This document shows positions 12,009 through 28,881 of a stretch of 64,000 bases of DNA, in pieces. The DNA comes from Hirudinaria manillensis (taxonomy: Eukaryota; Annelida; Clitellata; Hirudinida; Hirudinidae). Under the pieces are notes generated by a model, which was given only the letters and a program-made list of their open reading frames with translations, had not been told where the DNA came from and made no database searches. The DNA lies in assembly GCA_034509925.1 (NCBI GenBank), contig CM067527.1:4956501-5020500 (forward strand), written 5' to 3'. A program made the position numbers and the translations under genes. How positions within the stretch are numbered: position 1 is the first letter of the stretch; every line of letters starts with the position of its first letter.

Positions 12009-14723
12009 TTAGACATTGTAAGCACAAATATTTGTCAAGAGATTGGATTGGTCCTCAATTTGAGGGAAGAAATAAATTAAAAGAATCGCGCTGATTGCAG
12101 TTGCAAAAGCAAAACAAATAAAAAGAAATGTATTGAAAACATTCATCAATTCAATCCAGAGGAGGTGGTAGCTTAAAACTTTCCATTCGAGTGAAAGTTC
12201 ATCGGCCTTCTTGAGAAGTTGCTTGATCTCGGAAACGTTGACTTCATTCTTTCTGAAACGTTCGCTTTCAATGCAAGTCAATGTTCTGTTGTTTGATGCT
12301 TCCAACGTAGGATTGCTTTTTTCTGCTGCTTTTGGAGAATTTATGAGGGATCCATCTTGGAATCCTCTCAAATTTAGCCATGCCTCCATTAAATCTACAA
12401 CCTGCTTTTGATTTTCCTCTCCTTCTTCTTTCCATCTCATCGATTTCGGAGGTTTTCTTGTAAAAATGGAATAGAGTCTGCTCATCCATTTCGGCGGAGA
12501 TTTCTGGTGGTCGCTGTGATGGATTATGAGGACGACGATGCTGGAAAGGAGAGATAACGAGCTAAGAAAGAGGACCAGGTTGACGTAAATGACTGCAGAA
12601 ATAGAAAACATTTAGTTGGATTCTTTAAAATTTAAAATGAAATTTAAAAGCTTAAAGTTCCTTAAATGACATACATGTAAGTGATTCAACATTCACCGCC
12701 TACCTATGTAAGGGACTTGATCCGAAGATTTGGGAAGGAGGTTTTCAATGGAGACGAGGAAGAAAATGAAAGACAGAACGACTGTGATGCCGACGGAGAT
12801 TTTGGATGATGACTCTGGAGACAGGATGAAGGAGAAGAGAGCGATAATTGATGTGACGATGCAGGGATAAATAAGGTTGGCCACGTGATAAGTAGGGTTT
12901 CTTTTGAAGACAAAGTTGTACACCACGTGAGAATACGCTTGACTCCTATCGTCAACCCACTGTGTGCACTGATTCACCTGCAATAGTTCATAGGGTGCAA
13001 ATAATATTGTCTTTTAGACACCACAACATCACAAAAAGTAATAAGAAACTCCTCGAAAACTATGTTTTCAAAATGCACACCATGATGTTAGTGGTAATAG
13101 TAATAGTAATACTATTATGATGATGGTAATAATTATATTAATAATAGGAGTGATAGTAATGATAATATTATAATAACATCATGTCCAGGTATAGCACAGC
13201 AATAATTTTGTGGTCAGAAGTATTGATAAGAGTACAGATTGGAATTGTAAACCTCAGTATTCAAAAGTCTCCATCCATCATTGGTCTTGTAATGATCAAT
13301 GATTCCTCCTCCTTCGTTGCTTGCATTCATTGTAACCTTTGAAGCATTGATTGGATTGTTTCATCATCAATCACAATCAGTTTGTTGAAATCTATACTAT
13401 AATATAATCTATATATAATCTATAAATCTATATATTATATAATATAATATCTACATATTATATAAATCTATACTATATATAATCTATAAATCTACATATT
13501 ATTTATAGTGTTGTTCCTAGCATTCATTTCATTACCATAAAGTCCGTTCATCAATTGCATTACTTAATATCCATATAGAAATTATTCTTATTTTTAATTA
13601 TTAATATTATTAGTTAGTGAATTAAAACGTTTTCCATTAAATCGATATTTATTCTATATTAAATATTTAATTATATTTAAGTCGTTGATAACCTGTGATA
13701 TCGTATACGTCCAAACGACGAATTGAATTCCACATTTTTGAACGTCAAAGGGAAACTTCGAGGTGACGATGGTGCACTGAGTTGTTATTTCGTTCACCAG
13801 GGGGAAGGTCACTTGACCTTCGTAGGTGACCTTGACCCTGTAGGAGGTCACGTACTCGTCCACGTCGAAGAAGAAGTGGTCGCTGGTTAGTAATAACAAT
13901 GGCTAATTACTTGTTTAAAACAGCTAATTAATTAATGATTATTTAACGCATAAATGAATGAATGATCTATTATTGGTCGGTTAATGACCTGTGGTTAGTT
14001 AGTTATTTCATAATTAATATTAAATTTACATCATTGCACGTGAATATTTAATCGCTAATTGGTTAAATTTGTGAAATAAATACTAAGAAACAATTCAATT
14101 TATTAGATTATTTGCAAAAAGTTAACGATAACAATGATTGAATTGGTCGAGGTGATCGAAATGGTTGAACCCGTTCCTAATGGCAACGTCGGGCATCCAA
14201 ATGTCCTGGTGGGTTACGGTGATGGAAGTTAAGTTGCACTCTTCTGCACTCCATTGCAATTCTTCGTCTTTCCACGTCTGCTCAATCATGACACGGTAAT
14301 CATCGAAGTCATTACAGTCATCATAGTAGTCATAGGTCATGATCATGATCATGGTCATGATCACCATCGAAATCATCATCAGCATCCGAATACTCACCAC
14401 AATTACTTGCCCAAGTGTGGTCATTTCTTGATCAATTTCGGACTGAGTTTGATTGAGTTTTAAAGAAATAATTTAAAATATATGACAACATGTAGTAATT
14501 TAAAATACAAATAATACATAATATAATTGTTATATATATATATTATATGGTTATAATAAATAACATACACAATAATTGAATAACATAAAATAATATCCAC
14601 TAACGATGGATGTCAGTTCAAGTAAAAAATATTCCAGGAACACGTGGATGGTGTTTCCGCTGTGTTTTACTGGTCTCATGTTCTTCTTGTAACCAAAGAA
14701 CAAACTTTCGTATAATTTCTCTT
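12009..14723 (-). CDS. Nicotinic acetylcholine receptor-like subunit A, non-alpha type (lacks signal-peptide exon)
   Basis: Seven minus-strand exons join with all phases closed: 14723-14605, 14442-14398 (45 nt), 14277-14171 (107 nt), 13882-13693, 13336-13253 (84 nt), 12977-12704 and 12592-12009. The encoded protein carries the pentameric ligand-gated channel hallmarks: the N-terminal helix EEKLYESLFFGY with MRPV, WxxxELQW-type loop D, the Cys-loop CTIVTSKFPFDVQKC (13 residues between cysteines), M1 (YHVANLIYPCIV), M2 (KISVGITVVLSFIFFL), M3, a long intracellular loop and M4. There is no adjacent CC pair before M1, so it is a non-alpha-type subunit. The intermediate-ring glutamate before M2 is replaced by Ser (SSK instead of GEK). 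The signal-peptide exon was not found; it should lie upstream of 14723, beyond the TAA array or inside the region that follows. It is one of two nicotinic-type genes here, on opposite strands about 7.4 kb apart. Confidence 0.9.
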
Positions 14724-14825
14724 CTGATTTGAATTTCAATTTATTTTACTTAATATCATTTTATTCACTAATTCTTTATTATGTTCTCTTATAGATATTC
14801 TGATTGATTGTTATTCTTTATATCT

Positions 14826-16137
<1,312 letters not shown>

Positions 16138-17240
16138 AAATATAACAAATCTTTTTGAGATCTTTAGTAGGAAAGACTTATAAGAACATTTTCAGGTTAT
16201 CGGACCAATACGGGAATTGGAAATCTACTCTGAAAAATGCAATATTGTTAAAGGTCTTAAAGGCCTGGAATTGGGATATAAATTACTTCTCAATATACAA
16301 TACCATAATGATACACAAATATACCTCCAACTCATTGAGCCTTTTGATACAAGGAATAAATTTAAAATCATCTGTATTCACTGCAAATGGGGGTTGCCAC
16401 TGCTGAAAATAGTTTCATCTTATTTAAAGTAATTTATTGTGAATATACAATGTTACAAATATGTATGGTTAATTGTCACCATGTGTGACATCGTAATGTA
16501 ATATCTCGCCATGAAGGCTGCAAGAGGCAAACAATTTACCGATGGTGGTCTTATTTTGCAGATACCAAACTTTTCTGCCTGAGGGCGGATGCCGGCGATG
16601 TAAGCAATGGGATCCAGGAATTCCCCCGGAGTTGGATGGTACACCGGCGCCTCTGGCGGTGGCACAAAACTGACCTCCATGTTACTCGCTAACTCATGGA
16701 ACAAGTCCGACGGAAAACTTTTGAACGACAAAAGATCGTCGATAATGGGCAACTTGACACTACGTGTTTATAAGCAACATTCAGTGTATCCAGTCGCAAT
16801 TCACGCAATAATTACGTTTCGGGAAAAGTTATGTACAATTGAGTCCCATTGTCACAAGTTCTTAATTCAGGAAAAGTTATTCGTGGTTGGACGTGATGCA
16901 TTTTCTCCCCAAAATTTAATAAATCGCTAGAATTAACATCTTGCTCATTTATGAGGTAAAAGGTTTAAAAGGCAAAGTTGATCATCCTGAGTTGAAATCC
17001 AATTTACTGTAAAGACGCATATCGCCAATATATTTTAGGTTATGTTCATAAGAATGGGTACATTCAGCCAAAATGGACCGAGTATTTTACGGATGAAGGC
17101 GTTTCTAAACACTATTCCTTTGATGATTTAACGATTTGACTTAGCTTTGGTTATAATAAACGATAAGTTTTTTATTGAATGTATTAAAGTTCATCTGGCC
17201 AGGCAGTACTCTAATATGGAGGCAAATATTCATTCACGAC
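16138..17240 (+). pseudogene. Broken tandem copy of the RRM-protein gene at 17636-18628
   Basis: The 5-prime part (about 16138-16262) matches 17702-17825 of the intact gene with scattered substitutions and an in-frame stop replacing Leu-Glu of RKDLEEHF. The 3-prime part (about 17030-17240) is nearly identical to 18515-18724, covering the last 35 or so codons, the stop codon, the AATAAA signal and the 3-prime flank. The middle of the gene is missing. In its place lie about 770 bp that include a JmjN-coding stretch on the opposite strand. The copy cannot encode the full protein. Confidence 0.85.
16540..16680 (-). pseudogene. Orphan KDM5-type JmjN exon
   Basis: The minus strand reads, from ATG at 16680, MEVSFVPPPEAPVYHPTPGE, then FLDPIAYIAGIRPQAEKFG and ICKIRPPS, followed by a good donor (CATCG|GTAAAT). 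This is the JmjN motif that opens KDM5/JARID1 histone H3K4 demethylases (PPP-E-PVF-P---EF-DP--YI--IRP-AE--GICK-RPP). In-frame codons extend upstream to a Met at 16752. None of the following KDM5 domains (ARID, PHD, JmjC) is visible downstream on this strand, where nicotinic subunit A begins within 2 kb. It is therefore either a stranded duplicate of a first exon or a genuine first exon with a very long intron leaving the window. It lies inside the broken RRM copy. Confidence 0.72.
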
Positions 17241-17635
17241 GATCTGCTATTATTAAAGGTATTACTCGAAAATAAAATACCTGTATTTTCAGGTAGCATC
17301 AAAGTTAAAATAAATCGTGGTTTTATAAAGACTCGTTTATATTAACTTTTACTTAATCTTAATTCAATTTTTAATTAAGATTTATTTAATCATGTAGTAG
17401 TATCATCAAATTTTATTCTAACATCAAAGTATTTTTATATATTTTAAAAAAATTTAATCATAAAAATATTCAGCCTCTTTTTATTAATTTTCAATTATTT
17501 AATTTCAACTTTTAATTACTGAAGTACTTATATTTTGCATCTTTTTTTTACAGGTCTACGATTTGCGTCGAGAATCCAAATCCAAAATATCGTCCAGCAT
17601 CGTAACTCTCAAAAGTACTCAAATTTAATTAAATT

Positions 17636-18628
17636 ATGGATAAAGAAGGTTACCCATTTCCTGATTCCAAAGAAGATAAAGACGTAGAATACAGTAAATG
17701 TATTTTAAATATAAGCAATCTTTTAGGGATCTTTAACAGGAAAGACTTGGAAGAACATTTTCAGGTTATCGGACCAATACGGGAATTGGAAATCTACACT
17801 GAAAAATGCAATAAAGGTAAAGGTCGTGTAGTGTTTTACACGAAGAGGGATGCGGCACTAGCTAAGCGTTCATTCAACAATGTAAAATTTCGGGGCTTTC
17901 CCATGAAATTGAGGTCAGAGTGCGTTAGTAACCATGATGTCGGTAAAAATACAGCTCTGGTATACGACGTCCCATACAATGTCTCGCCGGAAGAACTAAA
18001 AAAACGTTTTCCACTCTCTTGGTGCCCTAAAAACGTCACAAATTTTTACAACAAACATGGTGAGCGAACTGGACGAGCGAAAGTGGAATTTCAAGAATCT
18101 GTGAAAAAGAAATCTCTTACTAATGTAAGAGGATTCAAAGATACGTTTCTGAATTATTGCTGCCTTACAAGAATTGCATGGCCTATAACTCAATCAAAAT
18201 TTGGCAATGTCGTATACTTCAACGACTTAGATAAAGATATGACAGAGGAAGAACTGGCTACGTGTTTCTCTATTTTGTCAGTCCGGAAATCGACCATATT
18301 TTATAACGAGGATGGCACTAGTGCGGGAGCGGGAGAAGTTGTATTCAACACCGAGGAAGACCCTCTTGAAATTTATCGAGTTGTTGAAAAGGCATTCAAG
18401 AAGCGCACAAAATCCGTGTACTGGCTCGTAGAAGTGCCCGTAGGAGAATCATATTATATTGAGTATGATCCTAAGGTTGATGAATATCCAATTTACCGTA
18501 AAGAACCATCTCACCAATATATTTTAGATTATGTTCATAAGAATGGGTACATTCAGCCAAAATGGACCGAGTATTTTAGGGATGAAGGCGTTTCTAAACA
18601 CTATTCCTTTGATGATTTAACGATTTGA
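17636..18628 (+). CDS. Single-exon tandem-RRM RNA-binding protein, DBHS/NONO-like arrangement
   Basis: The 330-aa ORF starts MDKEGYPFPDSKED. RRM1 lies at about residues 22-92 (CILNISNLLGIFNRKDLEEH, then RNP1-like GKGRVVFYT). RRM2 lies at about 107-180 (TALVYDVPYNVSPEEL, then GRAKVEFQ). A third RRM-like unit follows at about 197-265 (NVVYFNDLDKDMTEEEL, then GAGEVVFN). Two RRMs in tandem with an acidic-aromatic C-terminal segment recall DBHS proteins (NONO, PSPC1, NonA), nuclear RNA/DNA-binding paraspeckle factors, but the third repeat and missing coiled coil make this only a likeness. A polypyrimidine-TTACAG acceptor at about 17553 precedes the ATG, so a 5-prime UTR intron is possible. AATAAA follows at 18644. 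A broken tandem copy lies upstream. The single-exon coding region contrasts with its intron-rich neighbours. Confidence 0.75.
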   Translation: MDKEGYPFPDSKEDKDVEYSKCILNISNLLGIFNRKDLEEHFQVIGPIRELEIYTEKCNKGKGRVVFYTKRDAALAKRSFNNVKFRGFPMKLRSECVSNHDVGKNTALVYDVPYNVSPEELKKRFPLSWCPKNVTNFYNKHGERTGRAKVEFQESVKKKSLTNVRGFKDTFLNYCCLTRIAWPITQSKFGNVVYFNDLDKDMTEEELATCFSILSVRKSTIFYNEDGTSAGAGEVVFNTEEDPLEIYRVVEKAFKKRTKSVYWLVEVPVGESYYIEYDPKVDEYPIYRKEPSHQYILDYVHKNGYIQPKWTEYFRDEGVSKHYSFDDLTI

Positions 18629-18649
18629 CTTAGCTTTGGTTATAATAAA

Positions 18650-22166
<3,517 letters not shown>

Positions 22167-24744
22167 CCTGCCAATCATCGGACGAGAGGCAGTTGATTGA
22201 AGGTCTCTTTTCCAAGTACGACTCCAAGGTTCGACCGATGAAGAGAAACTCGACGCCCGTCGAGGTGTTTGTCGACTATTGGTTTGTGTCCCTCCTGGAT
22301 GTGGTGAGTAGTTGTACCCGTGATGATGATGATGTATTAGCTGATGTATTATGAAGTAACTCAAGCGATACAAACGGTGGTTTGTTACTAGTGTTACTAA
22401 TAATTGTATGTTTCTATCCTTCATGCAACCTCAAACTTAACTGTTTCAGCAAGAAAAGGGTCAAATTCTATCGGCTTTTGGATGGATGCAGATGGTAAAC
22501 TGAAGACTTTACTGTTCAAGCAAAGTTTTTGTTTGTAAAAGTAGTTGCAAACAATAATTTAACTTTAATTCTCTTCCTCGTCTTCATCATTTGTCTCCAT
22601 CGTTTACTTCGTCTTCAACAGACGTGGATTGATGAATTTCTGCAGTGGGACTACGATGAAAACAACATTTCATACATCGTTGTCGATGCTCAGGACATTT
22701 GGTACCCCGACCTCGTTATTAGGAATAGGTAAATGATTCATTTATAAAGAAAAATTAACAATTAATAATTATAATCAACTGATTAAAGCAGTTAAAAATC
22801 CTATCCGTTATATTAATCAGTGCCCAGTCGATCTACGGCGAAATCTTCGACACCAAAAAGTACAAGATTCCAGTTTACAGCGACGGCTCGGTGTACTTTT
22901 ACACGGCAGGCCAAACTAAAACCCTATGCAAGTTGGACCTCACCTATTTCCCCTTCGACGCTCAATCCTGCTACATTCACGTCGACAGTTGGACGTATTC
23001 GGTGACTCAAGTCAAGCTGAACACCAAGCACGGTGTCAAAACAAACATCTACAATCCTAATGGACAATGGATGCTGAGAGCTGTTGCGGTAAGAACTTAA
23101 CGGCATTGTGTTAATTACGTTCGTATATCTAAATTATAGGAATGAATTAATATTTTATTATAATTATATTAACCATTAAAAGTGGATGATTTCAACCTGT
23201 GACTATAAGTATATTGTTAAGAAAGACTCGAGAGTTTTAGGCATTTCTAGAAAAAAACTTCAATAATCCGTCAATGAACCTAGGAACCACCGTTGGGGAT
23301 CGTTTTAATTTCGTAGGCTGCATTTGAAACTTATCAATTATTATTATTAATAAATAATGATTTAATAATAATAATAATGTAATAGTAATATCATAATAAT
23401 AAATAGTATATGTGAAGAACCTAAATGGAAGCATTTATTAGAATCTCCAGACATTTAGTTAAAAGTACATGAGAGGAAATTATAAAAGGAATTAATTTTT
23501 ACATAAAAGATAAAAATTATAATTTTTAATCCGAATTATTCAATTATTGGTACAAATTGCGTCGTGTTTGCTCTGCACTTCAAATTGTTTCAAATTGGTG
23601 ACACATTAAATTAAAAATATTAAATATGGCCTTATTAAATCTTCCAATAACTTAAATGCTTAATATTACATTTGATGATCCTGATAATTAAAATCATTTT
23701 AAGCTGTAAATTGCTTAAACTTTACTTATCCTTATAATAAATACATGGACTTCCCCCGTAAATCATTTTCTATTATTTAATGAACGATAATTTAGTTAAT
23801 TTGCAATGAATAGGCTCGTAAATATAATTTTAATCTTCATCTATTCCGAGATAACCATAACCTGGCATCGCCTTTGTAGAATAAAGCTTGCATAGATTCG
23901 GCAAATAAAACAAATAGAAGCAGGCAGTGATCGATAAAGATTATTGATGTTCTCCTTTCAGGCCAATCTCTCGCAGGAAACGTTCAATGGCGACGTATAC
24001 TCAGAACTTAAGTTCATCTTCTACTTGAAGCGTAAACCTCTTTACTACATGACCAACCTTATCATTCCCTGTTGTCTCATGTCGGCCATCGTCCTCTTCG
24101 TCTTCCTCTTACCTGCCAGTGCCGATGAAAAGGTTTCCCTGAGCATCACCGTCCTTCTGTCCTTTTCAGTTTTCCAACTCCTGGTGGCAGGAAGTATGCC
24201 GGAGACTTCAGATTACGTCCCATTAATCAGTATGAAGTTGATTTCTTCATTTTAAATAATTATTACCTTTGCTGTTTTGTATCTCTATTAATGATGGTTT
24301 AATGCCATTTAATTTCAATGAATTTAATTTAGCAATGATAAATGTTTCTTCATCAAAGGCGATGAACGATGTAGATTCGATTAACAGTAAATTACTGGCA
24401 GCAAATAAATTTCATTACAAACTCATTCATTAAAAAAATGCATTCATTAAAATCTCTCAACCATTCAAGCTGTGTACATCACTTTCGTGGAGTTTCTCTC
24501 TTCCCTTTCCCTACTTTCGACCATCATCGTCCTCATGCTGCATCACCACAACTGCCACGTTCCACCACCACATTGGCTCCAAAAACTGGCCCTCGAGTGG
24601 ATGGCTGTCGTCTTCTGCAGGTCGAAGAGCCTTCGTTGCTGGAAACTCGGTGGTCAAAGTTCGTCGGTGGAACTTGCGAATGTTCAGAGCACGTCTGGCA
24701 CCGTCGAATCTCTAATCTCCGATGAAATCGTGACAAACAGCAAC

Positions 24745-24815
<71 letters not shown>

Positions 24816-25251
24816 CAACAATAATAACGACCACGTACAAAAGGTCATGAAAGAGGCGCATCCAACCATTACGCATCACGAAAACTATCTGACTGGAACG
24901 AGCAGAAACCAAAGCAACATTAAAATCAATGGACATTCCCTGAAACCTCCATCAATCCACTCGTCTATCCAATCTTCCATGAGGCAGAGAACAACTGATG
25001 GATCGTTCGATTCGAGGAAAGACAAAAGTCAGTTCTCTTCTGTCTACGATCTCGTCCAAATCAGTCTGGCCAGAATAAACAGCGAGAAGCGAATGGAAGA
25101 AATCAGAAAGCAATGGGCAGAGGTGGCTCTCATCTTCGATAGATTCTTTCTCTTCGTTTTTCTTTCAGTGACACTCGTCGTAGCTGTGGTTTTACTTGGA
25201 ATTTTGCCCCAATTTGGACCCGAATTCGTTGAGCCGGAAGACGTGTCGTAA
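22167..25251 (+). CDS. Nicotinic acetylcholine receptor-like subunit B, non-alpha type (lacks signal-peptide exon)
   Basis: Six exons close in phase: 22167-22303, 22450-22494 (45 nt), 22622-22728 (107 nt), 22821-23088, 23962-24229 and 24470-25251. Features are the N-terminal helix ERQLIEGLFSKYDSKVRP, loop D TWIDEFLQW, loop A DAQDIWYPDLVIRN, the Cys-loop CKLDLTYFPFDAQSC, M1 (YMTNLIIPCCLM), M2 preceded by DEK with pore face KVSLSITVLLSFSVFQLL, M3 and M4 (FDRFFLFVFLSVTLVV). There is no CC pair ahead of M1, so it is a non-alpha-type subunit. The 45-nt and 107-nt exons match subunit A exactly, but the Cys-loop and pre-M1 exons, separate in A, are fused here. The M3-M4 loop carries 29 consecutive Asn encoded by an AAT/AAC microsatellite. 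The first exon abuts a TCATCA tract that serves as its acceptor region. Confidence 0.92.
24742..24828 (+). repeat. In-frame AAT/AAC repeat encoding 29 asparagines
   Basis: The repeat lies inside the last coding exon of nicotinic subunit B, in the cytoplasmic M3-M4 loop. It is mostly AAT with AAC at both ends, so it looks like a microsatellite expansion inside a codon run. Confidence 0.95.
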
Positions 25252-28195
25252 ATCGGTTTCATTTTCAGTTTGAGAGGACGATGCCCAGAAATGCTTTGAA
25301 AATTTATAACGAGAAAGGACATCTAACAATTTCTATGCTCGCAAGTTGCTTTCATTTGGGAAATCTTGAAATTTGCGATGCTGAATGCCATTTTCAATGT
25401 CCCTCTGACACTGAGAGGAAGCGACAATATTTCATTTTAAAGACAATTTTGTCTGCTTTCCATTAATTTGGCTGAAAATAAAATTAAAAGAAAACCAAGA
25501 GCGATTTGTAAGTGGAGCATTAAAAGAATAAAATATGAAATATGTAATTTTGCTTGTTAACTAACTATATAAATAATTATATAAATAATTTTAGTTATTA
25601 TAAATAAACTCGACTAATATGAATACACATTAGCGAAAGTCAATAACAGTGGCAATAGTACTGACGAAAGGCATCATTTCGTTCCAAAAGATGGAAAGGT
25701 CGGTTGGAAGTTAATGGAAAATAACACATGTGCATCGTTGGCTTCTTCTCAGACGATCAAAGAGTTCGCATCTGAGACATTACCGGAGTCAATAATTTAT
25801 AAGTCATGCACGAATGTGGAGAAACGTGCTAACTTGGCTACGTGATGGTTTAATGGCTGACTGACTAACGAAAGTAGCTAGCTAGCCGGTTGGTTAATTA
25901 GCGGTGACCAGCTGAACACTTGAACTTACTGGTTAATATAGAAACAAACAAATTTTATTACACACCTTGCACTGTAAATCAGCAAATTTTTAAATTTAGA
26001 CCTTTGGACAGAAACACTTAAATGTCTCTTGTTATAAAGATTTTGGTAGTATAGGCATGAAATAAGACTGAATGTAAACGCAAAGTCAAGCTTATTTAAT
26101 AGTTGTTGGATCGTTTTCAACTCAAAAGATAATTACATTCGATGACTTTTTACTAAGTGAACGTATCGATCCTTTAACGATTTTTAATTTTTCGACCTGC
26201 AAATCAGAGGCGGAGCCATGATTTTAAAATTGGTCGCAGAAGGGGTTAAATGGTGATAACTTTATTTTGTGAGTTTTTTTTATTTTCACTTCCTTACCTC
26301 AATAATAATCTTTACCTAAGCATTCACCATTTTAATATTCACAATAATCAACAATTTTTTTGGTCCATTGTGACAACAGTTTCTTTTTAAAGTTATTGCA
26401 TAAATTTATTTACAATGTTCGATTAACAAATTTTAATTTGATTTACAACTGGCAATACATTTTTGCTAAAAAAAAACCTATTCTTTTCGCTATTTCTTCA
26501 TCGTTTGATATTGTTCAAAGTAATGAAATAATCCATTCAGTTTATAACAGTACTAAGTAGAATTAATTAGAATTACTATCAACTAACGAATCTGTTGCTT
26601 AACTAACACATGTAAAATTCAAACTATTTAATAAATAAAATCACTAAATATTGGTACGATCCCCAGGTGTTGGTATTTGAAGTTGAATATATATATTCTA
26701 AGTTTATTCTTACTGCATTCAAGTAATCCATGGGGCCAAATAAGGAAGATTTAAAATTCCGTAGACAAAAAAAAAATCATAATAACTCCTTTGGTCCAAT
26801 CATATTCATTTTAATTTGATCTTTGATCGAAACCATTGGCTTCGGGAGATAAGGCCGCTCCCCAAATGTCAAAATTATTAGACTTATACCCAGCAATCAC
26901 GAATTGTTAATTTAATCAGTGAAAATTGGGGAGATATTCTATCACTTTTCGACCATTTGTCCAGATTGCAATGATTGATGTTGGTAGAAGAATATTGATA
27001 TAAAATTACGAAATATTAACTATTTAAAAATCGTTAGGATTTAAACCAAACTGTTAAAAATGTAGTTATGCCAATATTAAGTAACAAAATTGGTTAAAAT
27101 TAATAAGATTTAAAAAAATCACGTCTTTAACTTTGTATGATTAGACGTGCTATTAATAATGGTCATTTACTATTAAAATATTAGCATAATTGATTCAAAT
27201 AATTATAAGGATTAAATATTGTTTGGTGAAAGTTGCTTAATTATTATGCAAATGATTTGTTTTTGTTTTGCTTAAGTTCGTCTTCGAACGCGTTGCTACT
27301 GGTTCCTGTGGATAATTATTATGTATGGCTGCTGTTACCTCACTTATTTGTTAATCATTCTAAAGTTTCGCTTTAGAACAAAGTTTTACTTTACCTCAGC
27401 CTCGTATTCGCTATAATGAACTAGAGGATGTTTTTTGATGCTCAATACAATGATATGCTTTAGAATAAAGGAAGTTGATGATGCTTACAGGTCAAATAAT
27501 GTTAGAATTCTACCATCAGGAACAATAGTTCGTGAAAGCGGCAGGAGTCATTTTTTCAACAAGGTTAAGTGTCAATACTTGTGGGCTTTTATCTATCTAA
27601 CCATAACTAGGTATAAGTAGGCCATTGTAATAAATTACTTTTGTATAAAAACTCCTATTACAAATTTGATTTTTAACATTGAATCTTTAAAGTTTAGATT
27701 CAATTTTAGCACTCATTGATTGTTTGATCATGGTGATTTCTTTAGATTTTAATCAAATATCACGGGATAAAAGTTTTGGTTTTTGTGTCATTTTTAATTA
27801 TTTATATCACCTGCAAACGTTTTCCAAACAATAATGGGATTGTAAATTTTATTTCTTCGTCGACTTATAATACAGAGAAAGTTTTTTTGCAACGATAATT
27901 GTATCGATTTTTGGTAGTTTTAAAATGTAATGACTTTTATTTCATGATGTATTTTATGGTGGCAATACCATGGCAATTTGTACCATCTTTGAAACCTTCA
28001 AATACAAATCAACCAAAGTTTAAGCTCTTGAATTTGAAGCATCAGAAGCAATCATCAAATTCAAGCATCGTCTAAAATTGGACTGATTCGTTCGCTGCGA
28101 AGCTAATCGTTGCATTCTGGGCTCGAGACTAACGTCGGTCTGTGGTTTCATTTCAAGCAGCAAAACATTAATTCTTGCAGGCACAAATCATTCCC
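25252..28195. other. Intergenic and probable 5-prime region of the RhoGAP gene
   Basis: AT-rich with no firm exon. The first recognised RhoGAP exon opens at 28181 after TTCTTGCAG, so its in-frame ATG at 28196 is preceded by an acceptor; any exon upstream of 28181 would lie here but was not found. A 61-codon ORF at 27435-27620 is not supported. Confidence 0.5.
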
Positions 28196-28846
28196 ATGGA
28201 CGAACCTGCAGAAGGAGGAAGAAACAGTCTCGAAGACTTCGGGTCGCCGTCCGCCTGCGACTGGAACTCGCTTTTCCCGAGGTTTAAAGAATGCGCCCAC
28301 TTCCACTACGAGAATGTCAGCATCCCCAGCATTCAGGTTCGTTTTCGTTCGACTCATTTGTTTGAGTTTTCAAACAAGAAGCTCAACTGCTTCATAAAAA
28401 AAACTCAGTAAAAAGTTATGATTTGCTCGAGACAAACTTTTTGTACGTTTTCTAAGAGCGTATTTGAGAGAGTCATTAATTATCTCGATTAATTAAACAT
28501 CGGCCGCTAGCCTTATTGCATTAGCATTAGCAGTAACTTTTTGCACGGATTCACATCCTACCAGCTGTCCATGGTTGGCGAGAAATTCGAGGTGGACACG
28601 TACAGTTCCTCTCAGACCCAATGGTGGTTGTACGTGCTGGTGTCTTCCGAGGTGAGGGGTTGGACCATCAAAAGAAACCTCACGAGCCTCCTAAAAACGG
28701 ACAAACTCCTCCATCAGTGCGTCTTCAATCGGTCCGCCAGTCGACTTCCTGAACTTCAGGACACGATCGCCTCCGATCTCGGACTGGAGGTTGAGAAAAA
28801 TTTTTATTTGTTATTAATTTGTTGTCAATGATAATTATTATTATTA

Positions 28847-28881
<35 letters not shown>

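Noticed and set aside
27435..27620. Plus-strand 61-codon ORF near the RhoGAP gene, considered as an upstream exon
   Set aside because: No acceptor and donor pair in phase with the exon at 28181, and no similarity to the family N-terminus.
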